Assembly: GCA_021413675.1 (NCBI GenBank)
Contig: JAIOQA010000090.1
Coordinates: 100,100 to 164,099, forward strand
From: Deltaproteobacteria bacterium
Lineage (GTDB): Bacteria > Myxococcota_A > Polyangia > Haliangiales > Haliangiaceae
DNA length: 64,000 bases
Direction of reading: 5' to 3'
A program made the position numbers and the translations under genes. How positions within the stretch are numbered: the first letter of the stretch is position 1; every line of letters starts with the position of its first letter. The notes under the pieces are model-generated. The model searched no databases. It worked only from the letters and a program-made list of their open reading frames with translations, and was not told the origin of the DNA. Positions 54,001 through 62,951 of this stretch are shown in pieces.

Positions 54001-56373
54001 GCCGCGCGGATCCTGGAGCGCCTGCTCGCGATGCGCGACGGCGCCGGCCTGCTCAGCTATCCCGCGGCCGCGCGCGCGCTGGCGGTGGCGTACTGGGCCG
54101 CGCCGGTGGCGGGCGCGGAGGCCGAGGCGCGGGCGCGCTGGCATCGCTCGGCGCAGAGCCTGGCGCGGCTCGCCGAGTTGCTCGGGGATCGCGGTGCGCG
54201 CGCCCCGCTCGCCGCCGAGCTGGCGCAGGCGCTCGCGCGGTTCGTCGCGCACGACCCGGCGCTGGTGACCGCGGGCCTGAGCGCGGCGGACGCCGGCCTG
54301 GCCGCGACCTACCTGGTGCGCGAGCTCGCGAGCCCGACGCCGCGCTTCGTCGTGAGCAGCGCGGCGGTGGCGATCGCGGAGGCGCTGCGGGCCGAGCTCG
54401 AGGCCCGCGGGGCGCGGGTCGGCTTCGACGACGATCTGCACGCGCTCGCGGCGTCGCCCGGCGCCGCGCTGGCGGTGGCGCGGGCCTGGGTCGATGCCGT
54501 CGTCGCGAGCAGGCCCGCGCTCGCCGCCGCCGCGATCGAGGCGGCGGTGCTGGTCGCGACGCCGGCGCTGGCGCGCGAGCCCTCGAGCGCGCTGATCGAC
54601 GCCGCGGTCACCGGCCTGCTCGGCCGCCACGCGCGGATCGACGGCGGCGCGTTGCCGCTCCGGCTCGACGAGCTGACCTCGCGGCTGGAGCGGTTCCGCC
54701 GCGAGCAGGTGCCGGCGTTCCGGGCCTACCGATCGGTGCGCGCCGAGATCGCGGAGCAGGAGCGCAAGAAGCTGCGGCTCGACGAGCTCAAGCCGCGCGT
54801 CATGTCGTCGTTCGTGCGCAACCGGCTCATCGACCAGGTCTACCTGCCGCTGTGCGGCGCCAACCTGGCCAAGCAGCTCGGCGCGGCCGGCGCGGCCAAG
54901 CGCACCGATCAGATGGGCCTGTTGCTGCTGATCTCGCCGCCCGGCTACGGCAAGACCACGCTCATGGAGTACGTGGCGGCGCGGCTCGGGCTCGCGTTCG
55001 TCAAGGTCAACGGTCCGGCGCTCGGACACGCGGTGACGTCCCTGGACCCGGCGGAAGCGCCCAACGCGACCGCGCGCCAGGAGATCGAGAAGGTGGCGCT
55101 GGCGCTCGAGATGGGCACCAACGTCATGCTCTACCTCGACGACATCCAGCACACCTCGCCCGAGCTGCTGCAGAAGTTCATCTCGCTGTGCGACGCGCAG
55201 CGCAAGATCGAGGCGGTGTGGCGCGGCCGGACCCGCACCTACGATCTGCGCGGCAAGAAGTTCTGCGTGGTGATGGCCGGCAATCCCTACACCGAGAGCG
55301 GCGAGCAGTTCCGGATCCCGGACATGCTGGCCAACCGCGCCGACGTGTACAACCTCGGCGACGTGCTCAGCGGCAAGGCCGACGCGTTCGCGCTGTCGTT
55401 CCTCGAGAACGCGCTGACCTCGAACCCATCGCTGGCGCCACTCGCGACCCGCGACCTCGGCGATGTCCACAAGATCGTGCGCATGGCCCGGGGCGAGCCG
55501 GTGCCGACCACCGAGCTGTCCCACGGCTACTCCGGGGTCGAGCTCGAGGAAATCCTCGCCGTGATCCGCCACCTGTTCACGGCCCAGACCACGCTGCTCC
55601 AGGTCAACCAGGAGTACATCCGCTCGGCCGCGCAGGCCGACAGCTTCCGGACCGAGCCGCCGTTCAAGCTGCAGGGCAGCTATCGCAACATGAACAAGAT
55701 CGCCGAGAAGACCGTCTCGGCCATGACGCCGGCCGAGCTCGAGACCCTGATCGACGATCACTATCGCGGCGAGTCGCAGACCCTCACCACCGCCGCCGAG
55801 CAGAACCTCCTCAAGCTGGCCGAGCTGCGCGGGCGCCTGACTCCCGAGGAGGCGAAGCGCTGGAGTGACATGAAGGCGGAGTTCGTGCGCCAGCGCCGGA
55901 TGGGCGGCGGCGACGCCGATCCGGTGACCAAGCTGGTCGGCACCCTGTCGGGCCTGGGCGCCGAGCTCGAGAAGATCGGCAAGACCCTGGGCACGTCGAG
56001 CCACGCCGCCGAGCTCGGCCAGGAGCTGCGCGCGCTGCGCGACGTGGTCGTGCTCGTCGCCAAGAAAGCGTCCGCCGACGCGGTGTCCCGCGATCCCCAG
56101 GCCTGGCTCGGGCCGCGCCTCGACGCCCTCGCCGCGAGCCTGCGCGAGAGCGTCGCGCGCGTCGCCGACGCGGCGCCGGGCTCCGAGCCCGGCTTCGATG
56201 CCGACGCGCTGCTCGCCCAGGTGCGCCGGATCGAGGACAGCCTGGTGCCCGTGGTCGGCGCCGCGGTCGACCAGCGCGCCGGCGATGCGGTGCTCGCGAA
56301 CCAGATGGTGCAGATCATCGAGCTCCTCGAGCAGCTCGACGCGCGCCTGAGCCTGGGCCGCGGCGCGCAGTAG
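51040..56373 (+). CDS. Giant AAA ATPase, DUF3686 'DNA repair ATPase' type
   Basis: 1777 aa, starting 24 bp after the flotillin stop. The N-terminal half (HNCAPVDIVAVGGQLLLGYNVFLGLK and onwards) matches the DUF3686 family annotated as DNA-repair ATPases; a long helical/coiled region follows. The AAA domain is near the C-terminus: Walker A PPGYGKTT (P1300, K1305) and Walker B LYLDDIQ (D1367/D1368). HTSPELLQKFISLCDAQRK and VVMAGNPYTESGEQFRIPDM resemble MoxR-type ATPases. The annotation name rests on little biochemistry. Coupling to flotillin suggests a membrane-associated remodelling machine. Confidence 0.8.
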   Translation: MADVDAALTGGNYEVLRARLAASGQELHRRAEALNARRKLVFGATEPQLVATERVRTEHNCAPVDIVAVGGQLLLGYNVFLGLKAETKLADVLALHRFEATAGGAAGDPAFDTSALPQDGLGGFLVGANLERDFANLYRYYRDARLIRLAKRDTQLLAVFQAGATWRDQKVLRWRIEPSGELAYVDDRGDRDHAALFPPPYDFEWKEVTREHQVSGRHPHYNLFDTLFVECVGGDLTIKVENNTESGRGVYSEPVDDANQSLDDARIFYAPIGKPGGLVVLKILPFRETAWRYLVFDERSSKVVRADGIGQGCRSLPEDHGVIFPGGYVLVGGDRKTFDGDATEYVLEREIKSPNGEDVLYVYHRGHDGTYLLYPYNLIEKAVASPIACNGYSLFADGRMVVMRGTSTEPTRVHPMQVWRTPFTSAEHAASAPTDGSYLAKVGNADLVRGLSDALSIARLAGAEQPARTTFDDILALSTRASDAYYWLGHADAGDLKTAITDVKSTAKLILDEYEKVLALEAAARQALAEAETMVAERLRATRSEGWDRIDPFLEALTGLRGLRGQLISKKDIRFIDVARLVALEQEVTVAFDRVTTDCVAVLAKGGAFGELVTRAQTLAEGVGALATALEVKPVRTQIDEVAGGLDLLGNVVGSLKIDDTTKRTVILENITDAFGQVNRARATIENRYRELATKEGKAEFGAQVKLLTQSVASALAQCDTPERCDQELTRLLVQLEELEGRFADVDELTEALAVKREEIGDAVGARKQLLSAERQRRAANLDKAARRILEGVARRASSLASADLVNAYFASDAMVQKLRDIVAEMGTLGDNVKADELEARLKTARQDALRGQRDKADLFEGGGELIRFGEHRFAVNNQPLELMIVPHEDGLAVHLAGTDFYEPIVDARLTAARALWHQDLPSESPEVYRGEYLAASLLAEAEAGADGLTLPALHDAARAGTLPALVQQLAQARYDEGYERGVHDADAARILERLLAMRDGAGLLSYPAAARALAVAYWAAPVAGAEAEARARWHRSAQSLARLAELLGDRGARAPLAAELAQALARFVAHDPALVTAGLSAADAGLAATYLVRELASPTPRFVVSSAAVAIAEALRAELEARGARVGFDDDLHALAASPGAALAVARAWVDAVVASRPALAAAAIEAAVLVATPALAREPSSALIDAAVTGLLGRHARIDGGALPLRLDELTSRLERFRREQVPAFRAYRSVRAEIAEQERKKLRLDELKPRVMSSFVRNRLIDQVYLPLCGANLAKQLGAAGAAKRTDQMGLLLLISPPGYGKTTLMEYVAARLGLAFVKVNGPALGHAVTSLDPAEAPNATARQEIEKVALALEMGTNVMLYLDDIQHTSPELLQKFISLCDAQRKIEAVWRGRTRTYDLRGKKFCVVMAGNPYTESGEQFRIPDMLANRADVYNLGDVLSGKADAFALSFLENALTSNPSLAPLATRDLGDVHKIVRMARGEPVPTTELSHGYSGVELEEILAVIRHLFTAQTTLLQVNQEYIRSAAQADSFRTEPPFKLQGSYRNMNKIAEKTVSAMTPAELETLIDDHYRGESQTLTTAAEQNLLKLAELRGRLTPEEAKRWSDMKAEFVRQRRMGGGDADPVTKLVGTLSGLGAELEKIGKTLGTSSHAAELGQELRALRDVVVLVAKKASADAVSRDPQAWLGPRLDALAASLRESVARVADAAPGSEPGFDADALLAQVRRIEDSLVPVVGAAVDQRAGDAVLANQMVQIIELLEQLDARLSLGRGAQ

Positions 56374-56455
56374 ATCCTCGCGCACATGGGATGACGTCCC
56401 GATCGACATCCATGGAATTGAACGCGCACCGTTCGCCGCCGCGCGCTTCAGGAAG

Positions 56456-59400
56456 CTACCCGGTCGGGATCGGGGACAAGAAGAGCCGCGCTGTGCCGTG
56501 TTGCCGGTAGCATTCGTCGCCGGGGCGATAGAGCGCGGTGTCGGTGGGGGGCGCGATTCGACGGCAGCCTCCGGAGCCGATCGCGATGCGACGCGCGAGT
56601 TGCACCGCCTCGGCGTCGCTGCAGGTGATCCGCGCGTCACCCTCGAGCCCGTTGCCGAACGCGAGAACCATGTGCGTGACCTGATCCGGCATGGTGAACG
56701 TGCTGGCGAATTCGCCTGCCATCCGGACGACCATGCGCGACACAGGTGGGACCTCGTCGGCGAGGAGCACCCGTGCCAGCGCCATCCAACCCTGCAGGCT
56801 CGGGCCGGGGATGCGGAGGCATTCCTCCGCCGCCGCGAGGCCGAGTTCGCGGGTCTCGCGTTTGCTGGCCCACGCCACGGCTGTCTCGAGCGTGGCGCGC
56901 GTCCGGAGATGTGACTCGAGGCGTCGCGCGAGCGGGAGCGCGAGCGCTGCTCGCCCGCTGCGCGCCAACGCGCGCGCGCCGGCCTCGATCGCCGAATCAT
57001 GCGCGCCCCCGCCTCGGGTCAGCGCGCCGAGGCGCGCGCCGAGGCGCCCGGCGAGGTCGTCGTCCATCTCGGTAAGCTGCCCGGCCAGGTGGCCGAGTAG
57101 CCACGGCCCATACTCGGGCTGTTCGCTGAAGGCGCGATCAACGACGTCCATGGCAAGGGCGAGTTGACCGTTCGAGAATGGGGTCTTCAGCGCGGCGGCG
57201 GAGGTGCGGAAGTCGATCTCGTTGCGCCAGCGCTCCTGGACCGCGCGCTGCGGCGGGAACACACGAACGGTCACCGGTCCGGCAAACAGGCGCGACACAG
57301 GTTCGATCGGAGCCCAGGGCATACCGTGGGTCCACGTCGCGAGGTGCTCGACCGTCGCATGCGCGTACGCCACGACGTCGAACCACGGCACGCCGTGGTC
57401 GTCGAGGTCATCGTCGAAGTAGTCCTCGAGGGTCCGTCGCGCCTCGTCCACCAGCGCGCGCGCTCGTGCTGCATCCCCGGCTGCGACCAGCACGACCGCC
57501 AGCCCCGCGCGCGCACAGGCTCCGTCAACGGCGTCGAGCCCGTCGAGTTCGGAACGGATCTCGTCGGCGAGCTCGCTCGCGCACCCCAGGTCGCCGCATC
57601 TGGCGAGCGCGCCGGCGAGGTCCGAGAGCACCGCGCGTCGGAACCGTTCCGCCCGCCGCCGGATCGTCGCGTCGTCGGTCCCCGGCACGATTCCGCGCGC
57701 CGCCGGCAAGAGCACGCCGCGCAACCCCACGGCGTCTCCGGGCTCGGCGCATCCCATCATGCCCGCGATCGCACCGTGCATCGTGGCGCATGCGCGGTCG
57801 AAGGGTGCGCCGAGTAGCGGCGCGAGCGCGGGGAGCCACCGCAGGCGGCCCAACGCGGCACCGAGGACCCGCGCCGAGCGGGAGCGCCCGGGGAGCGCGG
57901 CGACCTCGCGGCAGAGTGATTCGAGCACCGGAAACGCGGCGGACTGCTCGAGCAAAGCGATGGCGGCCTCGGCGGCATCATCGGAGCGCGCGCGTCGGAC
58001 CACGTCGGCGGCAACCTCGAACGCGAGCGCGGCGCGGTTCGTCTCCGCCAGATAGCGCGCCCACAACAGCGCGACATCTTCATCGAGCGTTTGCCCGATC
58101 GCGACGACGTCGGCCAGCGGCTGGGCTGGACGCGTCGCGATCAGCGCGCGAGCCGTGACATCGAGCCAGTCGCGTACGCGATCGAACCCTTCGTGGTGGT
58201 CGGTGTCCCAGTTGAACGCTTGCTGCCGGCCCTTCGTCGTCACCAACGTGATGCTTGCTGCCGTTTCATCGGGGATGCCAGGGCGCGACGGCCTGACGCC
58301 GAGGAACCCCTCGGGCTCGGTGAGGAGGACGTCGAGCTCGGCGAGTCCGGCGTTGGTCATCCGGCCGACGTGGGACGTGACGGTGCCGCCGGCTGCGCGC
58401 GCTTTCGCGATCACCCCGCCATCCGACCGAATCGTGAGGTCGTGACCTCCCCACAGCCCATGCAGATGGCCCAGCTCGATCGCGACCCACGTCGGCGCAC
58501 GCACGCGAGCCTGGATGATGTCGTCGGAGAACAGTTCGGCGGCTCGCCGGACGAGGGTGGCGTCCGGGCCGCGAGCGACGATCGCGGGCGGCGGCTGGGG
58601 CAGCGGAGGTATGCGCTCATCGCGAACGAGCGCGTGCAACCAGCGCGCGGGACCGCCGTGGCCCGCGCCAGCTCGCTTGATGCGCGCGCAGAACGCGCGC
58701 GCCACGAACAGGAGCTCGGTCCATGTGAGCTCGACGTCGGGGAACGCCGCGATCAGGTCCATGTAGCCCTGAGGATCATCAGGGCGTCCGGCAACTCTCG
58801 CGATGGACGCGGCGGGAGCGCCGAACCTCGGGATCGACCTGTCCTCCTCGATGGCGATGGCGATCGTGATCGCGAGCCTGCGCGTGGCCGGGTCGAGCTG
58901 CGCGGCCTGCCTCGCCAGATCGTCGAGCCAGGTCCGCTCGTAACCGCATAGCCGCCGCGTCTGCTGATCGTGTAGTCCGGGCACCTCCTCGCCTGCGCTG
59001 GTCCGCGCGTTCGCGAACGCCATGAGCCCCGAGATCGCCGCCGGTCCGGCGCCACGCTCGACCTCGTCGATGGCTGCGCGCAGCAGCGACTCGTTGCATG
59101 CGTGCGCGACCGCCTGTACGTCACGTGGGCCATGGAGGATGAGAATGCGGGCCATCTCCTCGGCTGGCAGCCTGAGCGCCGCGGCTCGCGATCCGTGGCT
59201 GTCCCTGGCCGCCGCCTGCACGTGGGCCAGAACGCGCCTCGTCACCGCTTCGAGGTCGTCGCGCGCCTCGCGGCCGCGCGGGAGCAGGTTTGTCCAGCTC
59301 GGGGCGATCACAAGAGCCTCACGCTCACGCGCGGAAGCACGTTGAACTACCTCCCCTGCCCGGGGAGGGCAGGCAAGGACAGCCGCACAGAAGGCCGCGG

Positions 59401-59746
59401 GCGGTGCGTACCCGTGCGAGTCGATGTAGTGCACGATCGACGATGGCGCGACGTAGAGGACGCCGCGCGAGGGGATGAACAGGTTGTTGCCGCCGACCAC
59501 GACGTTGACCGCGCGATGGCTGACGCTGCCCGGCCCTCCGGAGAAGCGGCATAGCTCGCACGCATGTCGCCCCATCGCCTTGAACGGGGCCCATGGCTCG
59601 ACCAGGAGTGCCATGAGCTGCGCGAATACCTCCTCGGCGACCTCGCCCCGGCTGTACGGCTCGTCCGCGCCGAGCCAGCCCACCGCGAGTACGTCGGGGC
59701 TGTCCATGACGCAGTCGCACGGCGAGAGATCGGCGAAGGTCGTCAC
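56456..59746 (-). CDS. Large protein of unknown function (DUF7919-like N-terminus)
   Basis: About 1096 aa if GTG at 59746 is used, which makes the protein begin VTTFADLSPCDC; a GTG at 59836 would add 30 residues. The N-terminal 130 residues (VLAVGWLGADEPYSRGEV, GRHACELCRF, GNNLFIPSRGVLYVAPSSIVHYIDSHGY) resemble a small domain of the type called DUF7919, with a CxxC that could bind zinc. The remaining 950 residues are helical, Ala/Arg/Asp-rich, in places TPR-like (CGDLGCASELADEIRSELDGLD). No signal or membrane helix. The GTG overlaps the stop of a 61-codon upstream frame by 4 bp. Function unknown. Confidence 0.65.
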   Translation of the reverse strand: MTTFADLSPCDCVMDSPDVLAVGWLGADEPYSRGEVAEEVFAQLMALLVEPWAPFKAMGRHACELCRFSGGPGSVSHRAVNVVVGGNNLFIPSRGVLYVAPSSIVHYIDSHGYAPPAAFCAAVLACPPRAGEVVQRASAREREALVIAPSWTNLLPRGREARDDLEAVTRRVLAHVQAAARDSHGSRAAALRLPAEEMARILILHGPRDVQAVAHACNESLLRAAIDEVERGAGPAAISGLMAFANARTSAGEEVPGLHDQQTRRLCGYERTWLDDLARQAAQLDPATRRLAITIAIAIEEDRSIPRFGAPAASIARVAGRPDDPQGYMDLIAAFPDVELTWTELLFVARAFCARIKRAGAGHGGPARWLHALVRDERIPPLPQPPPAIVARGPDATLVRRAAELFSDDIIQARVRAPTWVAIELGHLHGLWGGHDLTIRSDGGVIAKARAAGGTVTSHVGRMTNAGLAELDVLLTEPEGFLGVRPSRPGIPDETAASITLVTTKGRQQAFNWDTDHHEGFDRVRDWLDVTARALIATRPAQPLADVVAIGQTLDEDVALLWARYLAETNRAALAFEVAADVVRRARSDDAAEAAIALLEQSAAFPVLESLCREVAALPGRSRSARVLGAALGRLRWLPALAPLLGAPFDRACATMHGAIAGMMGCAEPGDAVGLRGVLLPAARGIVPGTDDATIRRRAERFRRAVLSDLAGALARCGDLGCASELADEIRSELDGLDAVDGACARAGLAVVLVAAGDAARARALVDEARRTLEDYFDDDLDDHGVPWFDVVAYAHATVEHLATWTHGMPWAPIEPVSRLFAGPVTVRVFPPQRAVQERWRNEIDFRTSAAALKTPFSNGQLALAMDVVDRAFSEQPEYGPWLLGHLAGQLTEMDDDLAGRLGARLGALTRGGGAHDSAIEAGARALARSGRAALALPLARRLESHLRTRATLETAVAWASKRETRELGLAAAEECLRIPGPSLQGWMALARVLLADEVPPVSRMVVRMAGEFASTFTMPDQVTHMVLAFGNGLEGDARITCSDAEAVQLARRIAIGSGGCRRIAPPTDTALYRPGDECYRQHGTARLFLSPIPTG

Positions 59747-59928
59747 GGCGTACCGGTACGACGGTAGTCGAGCACGTTCGGCACGCACAAGCGCAGAGCG
59801 AGCGTGGCGGCGCTGGCGAGTGGCATGTTCAGGCACGGTGATGCCCCGACCACTTCTCGCGATCCGTCAGGACAGGCCTTGCGAATCTCGTCCGCGTCTG
59901 GGAAGCCCTTCGAAACCTGGGCAGGCAA
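59743..59928 (-). CDS. Possible small gene or gene remnant coupled to the large protein
   Basis: A 61-codon frame with a TTG start at 59928 ends in a TGA that overlaps the GTG of the 1096-aa gene (GTGA), as in translational coupling. Its product (VSKGFPDADEIRKACPDGSREVV, then LNMPLASAATLALRLCVPNVLDYR) is not Arg-rich like most antisense frames here. It may be the 3' end of a longer gene broken by frameshift further upstream. No family recognised. Confidence 0.3.
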   Translation of the reverse strand: MPAQVSKGFPDADEIRKACPDGSREVVGASPCLNMPLASAATLALRLCVPNVLDYRRTGTP

Positions 59929-60281
59929 CCGCGCCCTCGCGGAAAGCCTCGCCGGCTCGAGGAACCAAGCGCGACGGCTGGTCGCACAACGAGGGTGGCA
60001 AGGATCCGCCGCCAGGTCGCGACTGGCTCGCGTCGCCGCGCGATCGACGACGCTCTCGGAGGCGCGCCGTTACTCGACCCGCCGCCGCCGATCAGCGTGC
60101 TGCGCCATTCGTCGTTGCCGTTCGGCGACCCGACGCCCGCCGGAGGTCGTCCTCCTGGTCGCGGGTGATCCCCGTGCTGAGCCGGAGCCGGGCGACGGCT
60201 TCCAGGCCCTCCCGGTCGAGGAACACCGCCTCTCCGCGGTGCGGACGCCGATCGCCGCCAGGTGGGTGCTAGCATGATCGC
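59929..60281. other. Intergenic/decayed region, no assignable gene
   Basis: About 350 bp. Minus-strand fragments in two frames look weakly coding (DREGLEAVARLRLSTGITRDQED near 60150-60230; GSPNGNDEWRSTL near 60100), but no single frame holds. Probably decayed sequence plus the promoter of the gene at 60282. Confidence 0.35.
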
Positions 60282-61811
60282 GTGTCCAACCGGGCGATCG
60301 CGGGGCTGGTCGCGTGCGTGGTCCTGGGATCGGGGCGCGGGGCGCGCGCGTCGCCGATGACACTCACCAAGCGTCGCGTCGTCGCCGACATCCCTGCGGG
60401 GTGGGAACTGCAGGCGGTGACCTCGCCGCCGGTCGATCGGATCGCGCGCGTGTCGCCGGCGAGCCCGGCCCTCGACGTCGTCGTGATGGAGTCCGCGCTC
60501 GACTGCGCCGCGATGCACGCCAATGCGCAGCAGCGCCAGTGGCCCAAGCTCGGAGCGCGGCCGGCGTGGGCGCCTGCCGATCTCGATCCAATCGCGGGGA
60601 TGGACTACACCGGCGACGGCGTCGCCACTGTCGAGCTCTGCCGCGACGTCGCCGGCACCACGCTCGTGTTCATGGTCGAGTATCTGGGGCGGCTCGAGGA
60701 CGCCGACCTCGCGACCGTCGGGCCGGTCATCGACGCGGTCGATCGCGCGTACGCGACGAGCACGCCGACCCCATCGCCATCCCCATCGCCGTCGCCGTCG
60801 CCGGGCTCGACCGTCGCCACCCTCGCGCTCGGCGTCTCGCTGACCGTCCCTGCGCGCTGGGCCTACGCCGGACCCGGCGCGCACGACGGCAAGACCTTCG
60901 ATCAGCTCGTCGACGCCGAGGATGGAGTGGCGGCGTTCCTCACGCGCACCGCCGGCCAAGTGTGCCAGGTCGAGGCCGACGACGGCTTCGAGGTGTACTC
61001 GGGTTTGCCGCGGCCGATGGTGGGGGTTCGCAAGCCCGGCGTGTCGACCGCGTGCGGCGATACGCCAGGTGGCGCGCTCACGGCGGTCTTCATCTACGAC
61101 GCCGCGAACACGGGGAAGGCCGACGTCGCCGCTCGGCTCTTGATCGACGCGATCGCGACCGCGATCAACCCGCCGTCGGTGGTGAGCGCTCCGGCGTACG
61201 TCGCGCCGCCGGCCAGCCCGTCGGCGGCCGCCCTCGAGGAGCGCGACGACGACCTCGCCCGGGTGCGCGGTCGCGGTCGCTGGTACTACGTCGTCGCCGG
61301 CTTGCTGCAGCAGCAGCCCGACGCGTACGACGCCACCCTCGGCGGCATCGTCGAGGTCGGCGGCGTCGCCACCACGCTGCGCTATCGCGATGGGGTCGGC
61401 CTGTCGCTCGTCGGCGGCGGCATGCTGGGCTACGACCTGACCAGCCGGAGCGAGTACGACGTCCACGGCGGCGTCGGCGGCGCCCTCCGCTATGGCGACC
61501 TGTTCCTGATCCCGGCGGTGATCGTCGGCGCGAACTCCATCCGCGGCGACGCGACGAAGACCAGCTACGCGCTGCCGTCGGCGCTCTACGTCGGCGCCGA
61601 GCTCGCCGGCCGCGTCACCTTGAGGCACACGATCACCTGCGAGCTCGAGCTCGGCGCCACCACGCGCGGCACCCGCATCGGCGCGCACTGGAGCTTCCCG
61701 CGCGCGACCTCCGCGTGGTCGAAGCCGCGCGGCGCCTTCACGTTCGGCCTCGAGCGCGAGAACCTCGACGGGATGCACTCGACCGGCGCCGTCCTCGGCG
61801 TCGCGTTCTAG
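60282..61811 (+). CDS. Secreted protein, probably outer-membrane associated, unknown function
   Basis: 509 aa, GTG start. Signal peptide ending GARAS. Residues about 25-160 and 180-300 look like two copies of a related module: TLTKRRVVADIPAGWELQAV and STVATLALGVSLTVPARWAYAG, both with a Cys late in the module. They are joined by a (Pro-Ser)5 linker at 164-174. The C-terminal 160 residues alternate like a beta-barrel (ATLGGIVEVGGVATTLRYRDGVGLSLVGGGMLGYDL) and end STGAVLGVAF, an outer-membrane-type terminus. No family recognised. Confidence 0.6.
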   Translation: MSNRAIAGLVACVVLGSGRGARASPMTLTKRRVVADIPAGWELQAVTSPPVDRIARVSPASPALDVVVMESALDCAAMHANAQQRQWPKLGARPAWAPADLDPIAGMDYTGDGVATVELCRDVAGTTLVFMVEYLGRLEDADLATVGPVIDAVDRAYATSTPTPSPSPSPSPSPGSTVATLALGVSLTVPARWAYAGPGAHDGKTFDQLVDAEDGVAAFLTRTAGQVCQVEADDGFEVYSGLPRPMVGVRKPGVSTACGDTPGGALTAVFIYDAANTGKADVAARLLIDAIATAINPPSVVSAPAYVAPPASPSAAALEERDDDLARVRGRGRWYYVVAGLLQQQPDAYDATLGGIVEVGGVATTLRYRDGVGLSLVGGGMLGYDLTSRSEYDVHGGVGGALRYGDLFLIPAVIVGANSIRGDATKTSYALPSALYVGAELAGRVTLRHTITCELELGATTRGTRIGAHWSFPRATSAWSKPRGAFTFGLERENLDGMHSTGAVLGVAF

Positions 61812-61825
61812 GCGTCCGGCTGGAT

Positions 61826-62064
61826 CATCGCCAGCCGCTGGTGAGCAGCCAGGTGTGGGCGGCGCCGTTCGGTACCCTTCCCGCGCGAGGTCGCGCAGCC
61901 ACGGCTCACGGGGGTGCGTCGGATCGCGCCAGCCGTCGAACCACAGCGCGGTCGAGTACGGATCGATCCAGTAGCGATCGAGCCGCTTGTGCGGTGGCGC
62001 ATGACCGTGCGGCCAGCGAGCTGCTGCGGGGAACGAGCACGACCGCCACTCCTCGATCCTCGAT
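61826..62064 (-). pseudogene. Gene remnant
   Basis: One minus-strand frame between 62064 and about 61830 has non-shadow character: KRLDRYWIDPYSTALWFDGW and DPTHPREPWLRDLAREGYR. It follows a TGA with no start codon in a good context, and is cut off before reaching a sensible stop outside the next gene. Likely the tail of a decayed gene; the family is not recognised. Confidence 0.35.
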
Positions 62065-62095
62065 CATCTGACTGAGGTCATCCCGTAGTCATCGG

Positions 62096-62440
62096 TCACC
62101 GCCCGCGGTCGAGGTACGCGCGCGCTCGACGCCACACGGTCTCGAACTCGTCGCCCGTGATCGCGACGCCGGGAAAGTCGTTCCAAGCAGAGATCGCCTG
62201 ATCGGCGAGCGCGCCGTACTTCGCCTCGTAGGCTTGCACTGCTGCGAGGCCATCGCTGTCGGCGTCGGACCACTCGGCGAGCGCGGCCGCGACCTGCGGC
62301 GTCTCGTCGGGACCTCGCAGCTCGACCTGCCGGAGGACCCAGCCGTCGTCGTCGGCCTCGAAGAAGAACCAGACGTCGTCGTCGGCCCAGTGGGCTTTGA
62401 GCCAGCGCACCGGCGCCTTGAGCCCTTCCGTGGCGACCAT
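62096..62440 (-). CDS. Small acidic hypothetical protein
   Basis: 114 aa from ATG at 62440. Motifs: RWLKAHWADDDVWFFFEADDDGWVLRQVELRGPDETP, then SAWNDFPGVAITGDEFETVWRRARAYL in sections. Such short WFxFEADxxGWVLRQVELxGP proteins are scattered in bacteria without a known function. The ATG overlaps the original integrase stop (TGATG), so it was once translated together with the recombinase gene. It may have been cargo of the integrated element. Confidence 0.6.
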   Translation of the reverse strand: MVATEGLKAPVRWLKAHWADDDVWFFFEADDDGWVLRQVELRGPDETPQVAAALAEWSDADSDGLAAVQAYEAKYGALADQAISAWNDFPGVAITGDEFETVWRRARAYLDRGR

Positions 62441-62920
62441 CACTCGCGCTTCATCGCGACGACGCGGCCGCCGTCGTGCTTCGCGCCCAATCCGAGAGCC
62501 AGCGCGCAGCGTGGGCGAGAACGATCGCCGCACGTAGTGATCGTAGAACCGCTTGGTGACCACCGGCGACGAGTGGCCGACGGCGGCGCTGACCTCATCG
62601 AGCGAGGCGCCGGCGGACAGGTGGCGGCTGACGAAGCTGTGTCGCGTGGCCTGGCACCAGGGCATGGTCGGCCGGAGCTCGGACGCGACCTTGGGGCCCT
62701 TCTTCTTGAGCGTCATCTGGTGCGCGCCGACGTGCCTGGGCGCGGCGCGCTCCCAGCAGGCCTCGGTGAACTCCTTGCGGTAGCAGAGGCCCTTGCGGCG
62801 CGCGCACGGGAGAGCCTTGCGCTGCGCGAGCCACGGGCCGGCGGGCACCCACTCGAGCTTGCCATCAGGCTGGAACGGCATCCCCCACCCGACCACACCG
62901 GCGACTCCCTCCAAACGCAA
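62440..62920 (-). pseudogene. C-terminal remnant of a tyrosine recombinase/integrase, frameshifted
   Basis: Only the catalytic end survives: ATRHSFVSRHLSAGASLDEV (Arg-His of the HxxR box, with Gln at the first position), AVGHSSPVVTKRFYDHYV with the GHSS motif and the nucleophile Tyr, and RRSFSPTLRAG. Near 62500-62510 coding moves frame (an extra T in GGCTCTCGGA) and continues LGLGAKHDGGRVVAMKRE to TGA at 62442-62440. The N-terminal core-binding domain is missing. Marks an old integrated element. Confidence 0.7.
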
Positions 62921-62921
62921 A

Positions 62922-62951
62922 AATCCCGAGTGGGGCTAACCACTCGGGATT
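62922..62951 (-). terminator. Strong hairpin, minus-strand terminator at the edge of the integrase remnant
   Basis: Perfect 12-bp stem AATCCCGAGTGG/CCACTCGGGATT with a 6-nt loop; on the minus strand it is followed by TTTGCG, giving a TTTTT run. It could terminate a minus-strand transcript entering from the right, or be a recombination site. No such upstream gene remains. Confidence 0.6.

Noticed and set aside
48817..57000. A 2727-codon open frame on the minus strand
   Set aside because: It is the antisense shadow of the flotillin and giant ATPase genes: composition is Arg/Leu/Asp/Gly-skewed, no domains, and the plus-strand genes have clear motifs. Long antisense frames are expected at this GC content.
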